Source: Leptotrichia massiliensis
GTDB taxonomy: Bacteria; Fusobacteriota; Fusobacteriia; Fusobacteriales; Leptotrichiaceae
DNA: 59,046 nucleotides
Direction: 5' to 3'
Assembly (NCBI RefSeq): GCF_900104625.1
Contig: NZ_FNVZ01000001.1
Span: forward strand, 1 to 59,046
Shown: positions 18,968 through 29,082 of the stretch, one piece after another
Numbering within the stretch: the first letter of the stretch is position 1
Layout: each line of letters begins with the position of its first letter
Notes under the pieces: model-generated
The model's input: only the letters and a program-made list of their open reading frames with translations
Databases searched by the model: none
What the model was told of the DNA's origin: nothing
Made by a program: the position numbers and the translations under genes

Positions 18968-19273
18968 TTATGATTGCTTAATTTCAACTCCCACACCTGA
19001 TGGTAAGTTTAATGATGCTAATGCATTTACGATTTGTTGATTTGAATTTTTGATTTCTACAAATCTTCTGTGAATTCTCATTTCAAATTGTTCTCTTGAA
19101 TCTTTATTTACGTGAACTGATCTTAAAACTGTATATTTTTTAGTTTTTGTAGGTAATGGAAGTGGTCCTGCTAATTCTGAACCATTTTTCTTAGCTACTT
19201 CTGCAATTTTTTTAGCAGATTGATCCAACAGTTTGTGATCATAAGATTGTAAATATATTCTTATTTTATCCAA
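18968..19273 (-). CDS. rpsJ: Small-subunit ribosomal protein uS10 (TTG start)
   Basis: A 101-residue 30S head protein, also the NusE antitermination factor. It shows KIRIYLQSYDHKLLDQSAKK, GPLPLPTKTKKYTVLRS and HVNKDSREQFEMRIHRR. The only good start is TTG at 19273, 7-8 bases after GGAGGAAAAAC. A rare start in such a highly expressed gene is unusual. It opens the S10 block behind its own promoter and a leader hairpin. Confidence 0.96.
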   Translation of the reverse strand: MDKIRIYLQSYDHKLLDQSAKKIAEVAKKNGSELAGPLPLPTKTKKYTVLRSVHVNKDSREQFEMRIHRRFVEIKNSNQQIVNALASLNLPSGVGVEIKQS

Positions 19274-19316
19274 AGTTTTTCCTCCTGTTTTATTTTTTCT
19301 CTTTGTTTTAGCAATT

Positions 19317-19348
19317 AGAGAAATTAGATTATAAAACCTAATTTCTCT
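19317..19348 (-). promoter_or_regulatory. Leader hairpin before rpsJ
   Basis: An 11-bp perfect stem (AGAGAAATTAG / CTAATTTCTCT) with a 10-base loop lies in the rpsJ 5' leader, about 45 bases before the start codon. In the direction of rpsJ it has no T run, so it is not a simple terminator in that sense. It could regulate or stabilise the message. Confidence 0.55.
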
Positions 19349-19392
19349 TTTTATTCAGCATTTGCGAACTATTTTCTATTACATTTCTAAAT

Positions 19393-19421
19393 ATTATAAC
19401 AAATATTTTCATTATCTGCAA
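19393..19421 (-). promoter_or_regulatory. Promoter of the rpsJ (S10) block
   Basis: On the minus strand TTGCAG (complement 19416-19421), a 17-base spacer and TATAAT (complement 19393-19398) lie in the 193-base gap between tuf and rpsJ. Confidence 0.8.
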
Positions 19422-19466
19422 TATTTATTTTTATTTTATGTCTTAAAGAAAGTCCTTTAAAGAAAA

Positions 19467-20651
19467 CTATTTAGTAATAGTTGCTACTACTCCTGAAGCT
19501 ACTGTTCTTCCACCTTCTCTTATCGCAAATCTTAATCCTTCTTCCATTGCGATTGGGTGAATTAATTCTACTGTCATTTCAATGTTATCTCCAGGCATTA
19601 CCATTTCTACACCTTCTGGCAAGTTTACTTCTCCTGTAATGTCAGTCGTTCTGAAGTAAAATTGTGGTTTGTATCCTGTGAAGAATGGTGTATGTCTTCC
19701 TCCTTCATCTTTTGTCAACACGTATACTTCTGACTTAAATCCTGTATGTGGATTGATTGTTCCTGGTTTAGCAAGTACTTGTCCTCTTTCCACTTCTTCT
19801 TTCTTAGTTCCTCTTAATAATGCTCCTATATTATCTCCAGCTTGTCCTGAATCTAATAATTTTCTGAACATTTCTACTCCTGTTACAGTAGTTTTTGTTG
19901 TTGGCTTGATTCCTACGATTTCTACTTCTTCACCAACGTTGATTACTCCTCTTTCCACTCTTCCTGTTACAACTGTTCCTCTTCCTGTGATTGTGAATAC
20001 GTCTTCAATTGGCATTAGGAATGCTTGGTCTACTGGTCTTTCTGGTGTTGGAATATAGTCATCAACTGCATCCATTAATTCCATGATTCTGTCTACCCAT
20101 TGAGCTTCTCCATTTAATGCTCCTAATGAAGATCCTTTAATTACTGGAACATCATCTCCTGGGAATCCGTATTCTGTAAGTAATTCTCTTACTTCCATTT
20201 CTACTAATTCTAATAATTCTTCATCGTCTACCATGTCAACTTTGTTCAAGTAAACTACGATATAAGGAACTCCAACTTGTCTTGCAAGAAGGATGTGCTC
20301 TCTTGTTTGAGGCATTGGACCGTCAGCTGCTGATACTACTAGGATTGCTCCATCCATTTGAGCTGCTCCTGTAATCATATTTTTTACATAATCGGCATGG
20401 CCTGGACAGTCAACGTGAGCATAGTGTCTGTTTTCTGTTTCATACTCAATGTGAGCTGTGTTGATTGTAATCCCTCTTTCTCTTTCTTCAGGAGCTTGGT
20501 CGATGTTTTCAAAATCAACTTTTTCAGCTAGTCCTTTTTCAGCCAATACTTTTGATATTGCTGCTGTTGTTGTTGTTTTTCCGTGGTCAACGTGACCTAT
20601 TGTTCCTACGTTTACGTGTGGTTTGCTTCTCTCAAATTTAGCTTTTGCCAT
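19467..20651 (-). CDS. tuf: Elongation factor Tu
   Basis: A 394-residue GTPase that delivers aminoacyl-tRNA to the ribosome. G1 is GHVDHGKT (19-26), G3 is DCPGH (about 81-85) and G4 is NKVD (about 136-139). The switch regions ([15 protein letters not shown]) and domains 2 and 3 are canonical. It follows fusA by 78 bases, as in the classical str operon. No second copy is present in this window. Confidence 0.98.
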   Translation of the reverse strand: MAKAKFERSKPHVNVGTIGHVDHGKTTTTAAISKVLAEKGLAEKVDFENIDQAPEERERGITINTAHIEYETENRHYAHVDCPGHADYVKNMITGAAQMDGAILVVSAADGPMPQTREHILLARQVGVPYIVVYLNKVDMVDDEELLELVEMEVRELLTEYGFPGDDVPVIKGSSLGALNGEAQWVDRIMELMDAVDDYIPTPERPVDQAFLMPIEDVFTITGRGTVVTGRVERGVINVGEEVEIVGIKPTTKTTVTGVEMFRKLLDSGQAGDNIGALLRGTKKEEVERGQVLAKPGTINPHTGFKSEVYVLTKDEGGRHTPFFTGYKPQFYFRTTDITGEVNLPEGVEMVMPGDNIEMTVELIHPIAMEEGLRFAIREGGRTVASGVVATITK

Positions 20652-20729
20652 TGTTATAATTCCTCCGTTATTTTTAGTTTTTTTTAAGTTCTTTAATTAT
20701 TTTTCTAAATTTATTCTTTTAAATTTTTA

Positions 20730-22814
20730 TTATTTTCCTTGTCTTTCATCAATTACTTGTTGAGCAATATTTTTTGGAACTTCTACATATTTTTCAAATT
20801 CCATTGAGTAAGATGCTCTTCCTTGTGTTTTCGATCTCAAGTCAGTTGCATAACCGAACATTTGTGATAAAGGTACTTCTGCATTAATAATTTTTGCATT
20901 ATTTCTGTCAGTCATTCCTGAAACTTGTCCACGTCTTGAGTTCAAATCTCCAATTACGTCTCCCATGTATTCTTCTGGAGTAGTAACTTCTACTTTGAAG
21001 ATTGGTTCCAACAATACTGGATTAGCGGCTCTAAGTCCTTTTTTAACTGCCATTGAACCTGCTATTTTAAATGCCATTTCTGATGAATCGACTTCATGGT
21101 AAGATCCATCATACAATGTAACTTTTATATCTTGAACAGGGTATCCTGCAACAACCCCTGCTTCTAAAGCTTCTTGAATTCCTTTATCTACTGCTGGGAT
21201 ATATTCTCTTGGAATAGCTCCTCCAGTAATTTCATTAACAAATTCGTAACCTTTTCCGTGATTAGCTTCAACTTTCATCTTAACATGTCCGTATTGTCCA
21301 CGTCCTCCAGATTGTTTTGCATATTTTTCTTCAACATCTGTTGCTCCATTAATTGTTTCTCTATAAGCAACTTGCGGTTTACCAACATTTGCTTCCACTT
21401 TGAATTCACGTTTCATTCTATCTACGATGATTTCCAAGTGCAATTCTCCCATTCCTGAAATCAATGTTTGTCCAGTTTCCTGGTTAGTTGACACTTTAAA
21501 TGTAGGATCTTCTTCTGCAAGTTTTGCAAGAGCTGTTCCCATTTTTTCCTGATCGGCTTTAGTTTTTGGTTCAACTGCAATTTGGATAACTGTATCAGGG
21601 AATTCCATTTTTTCTAAGATAATCGGAGCATTTTCAGCACTCAATGTATCTCCTGTTGTAGTATCTTTTAGTCCAACTGCCGCAGCTATATCTCCAGAGT
21701 AAACTACATCAAGTTCTTCTCTCTTATTAGCATGCATTTGAAGTAATCTTCCCATTCTTTCTTTTTTACCTTTAGTTGAATTTAATACATAAGATCCTTT
21801 TTCTAGTACTCCTGAATAAACTCTAAAGAATGATAATCTTCCAACAAATGGATCTGTAATGATTTTAAACGCCAATGCTGAGAATGGAGCATCATCTCCC
21901 ATTTCTCTTTGAATAGGCTCTTCAGTTTTAGGATCAGTTCCATTAATTTTTCCACCGTTAATGTCTAGTGGTGACGGCATGTAGGCAACTACTGCATCAA
22001 GTAATGGTTGAATCCCTTTATTTTTGAATGCTGTTCCACACAACACAGGTACAACAGTTCCTTCAATTGTTGCAGATCTTAAAGCTTTTTTGATTTCTTC
22101 TTCAGAGATTTCTTCTCCACCAAAGTATTTCTCCATCAATTCATCATCAGTTTCAACTACAGATTCAATCATATGTTCTCTTGCTGTTTGAGCATCATCT
22201 AACAACTCAGCCCTAATATCAACAACTTCATAATCTGCTCCCATAGTTTCATCTTTAAACAAATATTCTTTCATTGTTACCAAGTCGATAATTCCTTCAA
22301 AATTATCTTCTGCACCAATTGGCAATTGGATTGGTACACCATTTCCACCTAATTTTTCTTTGATATCGTTTACACACATGTTAAAATCTGCTCCGACTCT
22401 ATCCATTTTGTTAAAGAAAGCCATTCTTGGTACGTTATATTTGTCAGCTTGTCTCCAAACTGTTTCTGATTGAGGTTGCACTCCGTCAACTGCTGAGAAT
22501 ACTGCAACTGCTCCATCTAATACTCTTAATGATCTTTCTACCTCAACTGTAAAGTCAACGTGGCCTGGTGTATCTATTATATTAATTCTGTGTCCATTCC
22601 AGAATGCTGTTGTCGCAGCTGATGTAATTGTGATTCCTCTTTCTTGTTCTTGTTCCATATAGTCCATCGTAGCAGCTCCTTCGTGAACTTCTCCGATTTT
22701 ATGGTTTACTCCTGTATAAAATAAAATTCTTTCAGTCGTAGTTGTTTTTCCGGCGTCTATATGTGCCATGATACCAATGTTTCTAGTATCTTTTAAAGCA
22801 ACTTTTCTTGCCAT
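20730..22814 (-). CDS. fusA: Elongation factor G
   Basis: A 694-residue translocation GTPase. G1 is AHIDAGKT (17-24), switch I contains [15 protein letters not shown]3 is DTPGH and G4 is NKMD. Domains II to V are present, ending in [18 protein letters not shown]. Length is normal. It lies 157 bases downstream of rpsG, a longer gap than usual in this operon. Confidence 0.98.
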   Translation of the reverse strand: MARKVALKDTRNIGIMAHIDAGKTTTTERILFYTGVNHKIGEVHEGAATMDYMEQEQERGITITSAATTAFWNGHRINIIDTPGHVDFTVEVERSLRVLDGAVAVFSAVDGVQPQSETVWRQADKYNVPRMAFFNKMDRVGADFNMCVNDIKEKLGGNGVPIQLPIGAEDNFEGIIDLVTMKEYLFKDETMGADYEVVDIRAELLDDAQTAREHMIESVVETDDELMEKYFGGEEISEEEIKKALRSATIEGTVVPVLCGTAFKNKGIQPLLDAVVAYMPSPLDINGGKINGTDPKTEEPIQREMGDDAPFSALAFKIITDPFVGRLSFFRVYSGVLEKGSYVLNSTKGKKERMGRLLQMHANKREELDVVYSGDIAAAVGLKDTTTGDTLSAENAPIILEKMEFPDTVIQIAVEPKTKADQEKMGTALAKLAEEDPTFKVSTNQETGQTLISGMGELHLEIIVDRMKREFKVEANVGKPQVAYRETINGATDVEEKYAKQSGGRGQYGHVKMKVEANHGKGYEFVNEITGGAIPREYIPAVDKGIQEALEAGVVAGYPVQDIKVTLYDGSYHEVDSSEMAFKIAGSMAVKKGLRAANPVLLEPIFKVEVTTPEEYMGDVIGDLNSRRGQVSGMTDRNNAKIINAEVPLSQMFGYATDLRSKTQGRASYSMEFEKYVEVPKNIAQQVIDERQGK

Positions 22815-22971
22815 TTAATTTTTCCTCCTTGTTTTTGTAAGCTACTTCTTTATCTATAAAGTATATTTAAAATTTGAAACAATATTTTTATAAATCCAGT
22901 TCTGAAAAAATGAATTTCGTAAAAATACAAACATTTTTGAATACTTAACAATCTTTTTTAAACAAATAAAA

Positions 22972-23442
<471 letters not shown>

Positions 23443-23474
23443 TTAATTGTCCTCCTTACTTTTTTAAAAATTAA

Positions 23475-23843
23475 TTACCCTTTTTTCGCTCCGTATCTTG
23501 ATCTACCTTGTTTTCTGTTTACAACTCCTGCTGTATCCAATGCTCCTCTGATTATTTTATATCTAACCCCCGGCAAATCTTTTGTTCTTCCTCCTCTTAA
23601 AAGAACGATACTATGTTCTTGCAAGTTGTGTCCGATTCCTGGAATATAAGCAGTAACTTCGATTCCATTTACTAATTTAACCCTTGCTACCTTTCTTAAG
23701 GCTGAGTTAGGTTTTTTAGGTGTAGTTGTATATACTCTTACACAAACCCCTCTTTTTTGTGGATTACCTTTCAATGCAGGTGATTTTTTCTTTTTCTCAG
23801 TTGTACTTCTACCAAATCTTACTAATTGATTAATAGTAGGCAT
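23475..23843 (-). CDS. rpsL: Small-subunit ribosomal protein uS12
   Basis: A 122-residue decoding-centre protein. The start [12 protein letters not shown] follows GAGGAGGAAAACAG; an in-frame extension of six residues upstream is not used. The streptomycin loops [12 protein letters not shown] and [12 protein letters not shown] keep the wild-type lysines. It is the first gene of rpsL-rpsG-fusA-tuf. Confidence 0.97.
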   Translation of the reverse strand: MPTINQLVRFGRSTTEKKKKSPALKGNPQKRGVCVRVYTTTPKKPNSALRKVARVKLVNGIEVTAYIPGIGHNLQEHSIVLLRGGRTKDLPGVRYKIIRGALDTAGVVNRKQGRSRYGAKKG

Positions 23844-24121
23844 CTGTTTTCCTCCTCTCAAATTTCTTTGATTTATATATTTATTCTCGCGTTATATTTC
23901 AAAACTAAAACTTTTTATAAAGCTCATTTCTTCAATCTACATTTGATAAAGCTGCATTTGACAAAGTTTTTTATTGTTGCTTTTCCTGCAAATTTACTTT
24001 ATCAAACATAAGTGCATACCTATTTTAAGTATATCGATTTACTCTAAAATTCACTTCAAAACACATTATTTTGATAAATAATATATTTTTTCAAAATTTA
24101 GTTATGAGTTCTAACCTAACT
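23844..24121 (-). other. Long 5' leader of the str operon
   Basis: About 270 transcribed bases between the promoter and rpsL. It is AT-rich with no supported gene. It probably is an untranslated leader; any regulatory structure is not obvious by eye. Confidence 0.5.
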
Positions 24122-24150
24122 ATTTTATACTATAAAAGCCCTTTTGTCAA
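24122..24150 (-). promoter_or_regulatory. Promoter of the str operon (rpsL)
   Basis: On the minus strand TTGACA (complement 24145-24150), a 17-base spacer and TAAAAT (complement 24122-24127). The -35 overlaps an inverted repeat AGCCCTT/AAGGGCT (24137-24155), which could bind a regulator or act as a hairpin on upstream transcripts. Confidence 0.75.
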
Positions 24151-24383
24151 GGGCTATAAAAGATTTTTATTCAATAATTTTTCAAAGGAGTTCTTATTTC
24201 AAAAAATATTTTAAATTTTCTTCCTAAATTTCCTATTTTCCATTCTGGCTTGTTCCTTCATACCTTAAAATATTCTTTTGCTTAAACTTTTTCATGTAAT
24301 ATTTTACTTTATTTACTGTCCAGTAGATTATACCCAAAATTTGGACTATTTTATAAAAACATAAATTATATTTTTCAACAAAA
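24151..24383. other. Gene-free spacer between the amidase terminator and the str promoter
   Basis: About 230 AT-rich bases with no supported coding frame on either strand. Both flanking genes point in the minus direction. Confidence 0.45.
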
Positions 24384-24424
24384 AAATAAAGCACCTATCC
24401 AAATTTCTTCAAAGCACTTTATTT
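24377..24424 (-). terminator. Terminator of the amidase gene
   Basis: On the minus strand AAATAAAGTGC pairs with GTGCTTTATTT (with two wobble pairs), about a 19-base loop, and a run of T follows, just 12 bases after the amidase stop codon. Confidence 0.75.
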
Positions 24425-24435
24425 AAAATTTTAAA

Positions 24436-25149
24436 TTATTTTTCTCTTAAATATTTTTCAATACCATTTACCATTCCTGTTACCATTTTTTCCTGATATT
24501 CTGGTGTTGACATTTTTCTGTCTTCTTCTGGATTTGACATAAATCCAAATTCAATCAGCGTATTTGTAACTTTAGACCAGTTTGTTCCTGTTAAGTCGTC
24601 ACGATAGGATACTCCACGATTTTTGGCTCCTGTCGCTTTTACGTATTCTGATAATATGTCACGTGAAAATTTGTCGCTGGATTTTTGGACACTTTTTGTG
24701 TATGGATTTTTTGGTGAAGAAGTCAAAACTGAAGCTCCCTGTGTTGAGGAATTATTAATTCCATCAGCATGAAGTCTTATGTATAATGAACATCCTGCGT
24801 TGTTTGTCTTGATTGCACGTTCTTTATTACTAATATCTACATCGTTTGTTTCACGCACCATAAACACTTTATACCCTTTATTTTTTAAAGCATCTCTTAA
24901 TTTTAACCCAACTTCCAGCGTAAGCTGATATTCGTATTTTTTAGTTGCCACTCCTCTTGTTCCCGATGAAACTTTTGGCTTTCTTGTAGATGAGCCTGGC
25001 GCAATTTCTTCCAAAGCTGAATTTCCTCTAACCTGATGTCCTGGATCAATACAAATTAGCTCATTATTATTCCCGGCCGCATTTAATGGAGCCGCCATCA
25101 TTAAACCTGCTGTCGTCACATATAACATTTTTTTTATTCCTTTTATCAT
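24436..25149 (-). CDS. N-acetylmuramoyl-L-alanine amidase (Amidase_3)
   Basis: A 237-residue secreted zinc peptidoglycan hydrolase cutting the bond between MurNAc and the stem peptide. Residues 1-24 form a signal peptide (basic start, LMMAAPLNAA). Amidase_3 motifs are DPGHQ (His38), the helix YEYQLTLEVGLKLRDAL (Glu73 is the probable second ligand), RLHADG (His127) and LIEFGFMSN (catalytic Glu200). No SH3 or LysM binding domain is attached. A GAGG-type site precedes the ATG. It has its own promoter and terminator. Likely roles are daughter-cell separation or wall turnover. Confidence 0.9.
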   Translation of the reverse strand: MIKGIKKMLYVTTAGLMMAAPLNAAGNNNELICIDPGHQVRGNSALEEIAPGSSTRKPKVSSGTRGVATKKYEYQLTLEVGLKLRDALKNKGYKVFMVRETNDVDISNKERAIKTNNAGCSLYIRLHADGINNSSTQGASVLTSSPKNPYTKSVQKSSDKFSRDILSEYVKATGAKNRGVSYRDDLTGTNWSKVTNTLIEFGFMSNPEEDRKMSTPEYQEKMVTGMVNGIEKYLREK

Positions 25150-25234
25150 TTTTCCTCCTAAAATTTTTTATTTAACACCAGTATCTCTAAAATTCTCCTT
25201 TTTAATTTTAATTTCAACATACTGTCATCATTTC

Positions 25235-25263
25235 AGTTTAGCACATAATTAGAAAATTAACAA
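25235..25263 (-). promoter_or_regulatory. Promoter of the amidase gene
   Basis: On the minus strand TTGTTA (complement 25258-25263), a 17-base spacer and an extended -10 TGC TAAACT (hexamer complement 25235-25240), about 85 bases before the start. Confidence 0.6.
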
Positions 25264-25305
25264 CAACTTTTTTTAAATTTATGTTAAATATTTTCAAAAT
25301 TACAC

Positions 25306-25333
25306 TTGTTTTTTTTAAAAATCAAGCTATTAT
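25306..25333 (+). promoter_or_regulatory. Possible promoter of cstA
   Basis: TTGTTT (25306-25311), 16-base spacer, TATTAT (25328-25333) on the plus strand, 75 bases before the cstA start. It is a weaker match than the others. Confidence 0.45.
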
Positions 25334-25408
25334 ATTATTAATAGAATAATTTTAAAAATTTTTATATAGTAAATAAATAAATATTTAAAATTATAGGAGG
25401 TTTTTATT

Positions 25409-26884
25409 ATGATTTCTTTCATTTTAGCGATTGTCGCACTTATTTTAGGTTATGCATTTTACAGTAAATTTGTAGAAAAAGTTTTCGGAATAGAACCTGA
25501 CAGAATGCCACCTTCAATCGAATATTACGATGGTGTCGACTATGTGGAAGTTAGCACTCCAAAAGCGTTTCTGATTCAATTTCTAAATATTGCTGGAACA
25601 GGTCCAATCTTTGGAGCTATTGCAGGGGCTTTATGGGGTCCAGCCGCATTTTTGTGGATTGTCTTTGGATGTATATTTGGAGGAGCTGTTCATGATTTCT
25701 TGATTGGTATGCTTTCACTTAGGGATAAGGGGAGCAGTATTGGTGAACTTGTGGGACAAAATTTAGGCGTTGTGATGCAGCAGATTATGAGAGTTTTCTC
25801 AATTGTTTTACTTCTTTTAGTTGGAGTAGTGTTTATAAAATCACCTGCTGATATCCTTCACAATCTGATTCCAGGTGTGAGTGCCATGACTTTTACAATC
25901 ATTATCATCGCTTACTACATTTTGGCTACAATCCTTCCACTTGATAAAATTATTGCCAAAATTTATCCAATATTTGGTTTTGCATTGCTGTTTATGGCGA
26001 TTGGTATTGGAGGAATGTTAATTTATGGATAATTTACAGGAGCTTTTGCAATTCCTGAAATTACTGAAATTTTTAAAGGAAATCCACATCCTAAAGGAGT
26101 ATCAATGTTCCCTTACTTATTTATCTCAATTGCCTGCGGTGCTGTAAGCGGTTTCCATGCTACTCAGTCTCCAATGGTTGCACGTTGCATAAAAAATGAG
26201 ACTGAAGGAAGAAAAGTTTTTTATGGCGCAATGATTGCAGAAGGTGTTGTTGCATTAGTTTGGGCTGCCGCTGCAATGACAGTATTTGGCGGAATTAAAG
26301 AACTTGCCGCTGCCGGAACTCCTGCAGTTGTTGTAAATAAGGCATCTGTTCAATTACTTGGTGTATTTGGAGCATTTCTGGCTGTGCTTGGTGTTGTTGC
26401 CTGCCCAATTACGTCAGGAGATACTGCCTTTAGAGGCTCAAGATTAATTATTGCTGATATTTTCAAAATTAAACAGGCCCCAATAAAAAATAGATTTTTA
26501 ATCGCAATACCTTTATTTATTGTTGGTATTTACTTGACAACTATTGATTTTAACATTATCTGGAGATACTTCGCATGGGCAAACCAAACTTTGGCGGCAG
26601 TTTCATTATGGACTGCAACAGTATGGCTTGTTAAGAAAGAAAAACCATTCTTATTCGCATTAATTCCTTCAATGTTTATGACAATGGTTGTTACAACCTA
26701 CATTGTAATTGCTCCAGAAGGATTTGTAAGATTTTTCAAGAACATTCCTGTTCACACTATTGAATTTTACGGAATATTAATCGCAAGTGTAGTTACAATT
26801 ATCTGTACAGCATTGTTATTTAATTATAAACATCATTTGCATGGAAAATCTCATCACGCTGGACATTTACACATTGCAAAATAA
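25409..26884 (+). pseudogene. cstA: Carbon starvation protein A (pyruvate/peptide transporter family), split by an in-frame TAA
   Basis: A CstA-family membrane transporter. The first part (25409-26032, 207 residues) has the N-terminal CstA features FYSKFVEKVFGIEPDRMPPS and FGGAVHDFLIGMLSLRDKG. Reading continues in the same frame after TAA at 26030-26032, giving FTGAFAIPEITEIFKGNPHP and then a 260-residue second part from ATG 26105, with GFHATQSPMVARCIKNE and the five-helix C-terminal domain. Joined, it would be 491 codons, normal for short CstA proteins. Only one stop interrupts it; there is no frameshift. AAAGGAG (26093-26099) before ATG 26105 could allow separate translation. A sequencing error cannot be excluded. 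CstA proteins import pyruvate or peptides. Confidence 0.85.
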
Positions 26885-26907
26885 AATAATTAAATAAATA
26901 AAAAAAT

Positions 26908-26955
26908 GCAGTCAAACAAGGTTTTATTCAGAATTCTTTGCTTGACTGTTTTATT
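26908..26955 (+). terminator. Terminator of cstA
   Basis: CAGTCAAACAA pairs with TTGCTTGACTG with one mismatch, then TTTTATTTATTTT follows. It lies 25 bases after the cstA stop. Confidence 0.8.
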
Positions 26956-27030
26956 TATTTTATTTTTCACTTTATTTTTTGAACTTTTTCATATATAATA
27001 TCCCTAAAAATAAATTATTTAGGAGAAAAA

Positions 27031-27582
27031 ATGTTAAACTTTATACAAAATATTGATATTTTTATTATTAAACAATTTTACAATTTTCAACACAGCTTAA
27101 ATTCTAAGTTACTAAGCAGCATATTGATATTTTTTACCAACTTAGGAAATCACGGATTAATCTGGATTACAGTGACATTATTCTTGCTTTCTATCAAAAA
27201 ATATCGAAAAATCGGATATTTAGCGATAATTTCATTGATTATAAATGCAATTATTGTAAATGTAATTTTGAAAAACCTCACACATAGAGCAAGACCCTTT
27301 ACAGAAATATCTGACATTATTCTTTTAATCAAAGCCCCAAAGGATTTTTCTTTTCCTTCAGGACATACTTCAGCATCTTTTACAATGGTATATATTTTTT
27401 ACAAACATTTAAAAAAATATTTTCCAGCTGTACTGATAACAAGCATTATTATTGCCTTTTCAAGGCTATACTTAACTGTACATTTTCCAAGTGATGTTTT
27501 GGCTGGATTGCTTATTGGATTGTTTGCTGGGTTTTTGGGGGAGAAAGTTTTTAATAAGAAAAATAATTTGATGAAAAGTTAG
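27031..27582 (+). CDS. PAP2-family membrane phosphatase
   Basis: A 183-residue integral membrane phosphatase. The three PAP2 motifs are present: KNLTHRARP (Lys81-Pro89), PSGH (109-112, His112 as proton donor) and SRLYLTVHFPSD (Ser144, Arg145, nucleophile His151, Asp155). About five or six membrane helices flank them. Such enzymes remove phosphate from undecaprenyl diphosphate, phosphatidic acid or phosphatidylglycerophosphate. The cell-wall role (BcrC/PgpB-like) is plausible but not proven. AGGAG precedes the ATG. Its end overlaps the convergent TPR gene by 32 bases and its stop lies in a terminator stem. Confidence 0.85.
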   Translation: MLNFIQNIDIFIIKQFYNFQHSLNSKLLSSILIFFTNLGNHGLIWITVTLFLLSIKKYRKIGYLAIISLIINAIIVNVILKNLTHRARPFTEISDIILLIKAPKDFSFPSGHTSASFTMVYIFYKHLKKYFPAVLITSIIIAFSRLYLTVHFPSDVLAGLLIGLFAGFLGEKVFNKKNNLMKS

Positions 27583-29020
27583 GATTTCCTAGCTTTTTTT
27601 GTATAAAATATATCAAATCTTCATCATATTCAATTTCGTAATCTTTTGTTAAAATTTTATTGTCAAGATTTTCTCCTAATTCTTCCAACAAATCTTGTAC
27701 ATTTTTTATTATAATTTCTTCAAGTTCGATCAAACCTGATTCATTTAATATTTTAAATGCCCATTCTTTTGATTTTTCTTCATCTTTCTCTCTATTATTA
27801 TACATCATTTCTTCCATTCCAAATGCATATTTTATATCAGCTGAAGCTTCATATAATTTGTTTACTTCTTCTCTATCTTGTTCAACAAAGTTAATATTAC
27901 ATTCATAAAGCATTCCAAGAGCATAAATCGCTCTGGCATCTCCCATTTCTTTTCCAATTTTATACCATTTTTCAGCTTCTTTTTCGTTTTTTTCGACTGT
28001 ATCTAGATATTTTCCAATTTCGTAAGCTGCCTCTTTTACTCCCAGTTCATACGCCTTTTCAAATGTTTCCTTAGTCTTTTCTCCATTTCCTTCTAGATAA
28101 TACGATTTTGCAAGTGCTAAATACCCTCTTTCATTATAATTTGTCGATTCAACAAATAATTTTCGAGCATTTTTATAATCTCGTTTTTTCACAAATTCAT
28201 TTCCTTGATTAATTAGTTCCGCGTATTTTTTGTCTTTTTCATTTCCAAGCATAAACTCAATATTTTTAATTATTTCAAAAGTTAATCCTGTAATTTGTTT
28301 TTCGTTCAGCAATTTTTTCTGCCATTCAACAACTTTTTCTTTCCTGTTCTGTTTAAAGTACAAACTAACGAGATTATATATTATCCTAGCATCTTTTGTA
28401 TCAATTGTCTTTAAATAAAGTTCTTCTGCTTTTTTATAATCTTTATTTTCTTCAGCAATTTTACCTAGTCTGATTGTTGAATTAATATCCCCTTTTTTCA
28501 TTCCCTCATTATACCAATCCAACGCAAGCTGAGTATTCCCCTCTATCTCCTCAATCATCCCGAGATAATAAGCCGCTTCTTTCACTCCATCATTATATGC
28601 AAAACTAAACATACTAACTGCATTCTGTCTATCTTTTTTACAATAGTAATAAAATTTCCCCAGTTCATAATTCCCTTTTATGCTCAAGCCCGATGCTCTT
28701 TCCAATTTTTCCTTTGCCCTTTTAAAATCTCCAAAAAACATATCTTCGTATGCATAGAAAATAATTTTCTGATATTCTTCATTTCTTGCTTCATCATTTT
28801 CATGATAATTGTTTGAATAATCAATTTCAACAATATCATCTATTGAAACAACTCTATGTCCAAATCTGTCCACATTATCAGTTTCCTCATCATTTTTCCT
28901 ATTTTTATTTTCTCTTTCTCTAGAAAAATTATCATATTCATCCATTTTTTTACGATTTCTAAAATTCATCATTATAAAAACTATAACTATCCCAATTATT
29001 ATTGCTATTACTATTTCCAT
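27551..29020 (-). CDS. Membrane-anchored TPR/Sel1-like repeat protein
   Basis: A 489-residue protein. Residues 1-20 form a membrane anchor (MEIVIAIIIGIVIVFIMMNF), and residues about 20-75 are a charged linker. From there on are repeated helical pairs of the Sel1/TPR type, for example AAYYLGMIEEIEGNTQLALD, STIRLGKIAEENKDYKKAEE and ARAIYALGMLYECN. These scaffold protein contacts. ATG at 29020 is chosen because TAAGGAG lies 7 bases upstream; a GTG two codons earlier is less likely. It is probably the last gene of a set with the Fic gene and the membrane protein upstream. The partner is unknown. Confidence 0.75.
   Translation of the reverse strand: MEIVIAIIIGIVIVFIMMNFRNRKKMDEYDNFSRERENKNRKNDEETDNVDRFGHRVVSIDDIVEIDYSNNYHENDEARNEEYQKIIFYAYEDMFFGDFKRAKEKLERASGLSIKGNYELGKFYYYCKKDRQNAVSMFSFAYNDGVKEAAYYLGMIEEIEGNTQLALDWYNEGMKKGDINSTIRLGKIAEENKDYKKAEELYLKTIDTKDARIIYNLVSLYFKQNRKEKVVEWQKKLLNEKQITGLTFEIIKNIEFMLGNEKDKKYAELINQGNEFVKKRDYKNARKLFVESTNYNERGYLALAKSYYLEGNGEKTKETFEKAYELGVKEAAYEIGKYLDTVEKNEKEAEKWYKIGKEMGDARAIYALGMLYECNINFVEQDREEVNKLYEASADIKYAFGMEEMMYNNREKDEEKSKEWAFKILNESGLIELEEIIIKNVQDLLEELGENLDNKILTKDYEIEYDEDLIYFIQKKLGNPNFSSNYFSY
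27578..27600 (+). terminator. Terminator of the PAP2 gene
   Basis: GTTAGGA / TCCTAGC arms with a tight loop, followed by seven T. The PAP2 stop codon (27580-27582) is inside the stem, and the whole element lies within the C-terminal coding part of the convergent TPR gene. Confidence 0.65.
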
Positions 29021-29082
29021 CCCCACGCTCCTTACTCTTTTGAAACTTCTCCTGCAAACTAGCCCAATTTTAAATATTTACT

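Noticed and set aside
25409-26884. Insertion or frameshift as the cause of the cstA break
   Set aside because: Both halves are in the same frame and the sequence across the stop is continuous CstA-like coding sequence, so a single codon change is enough.
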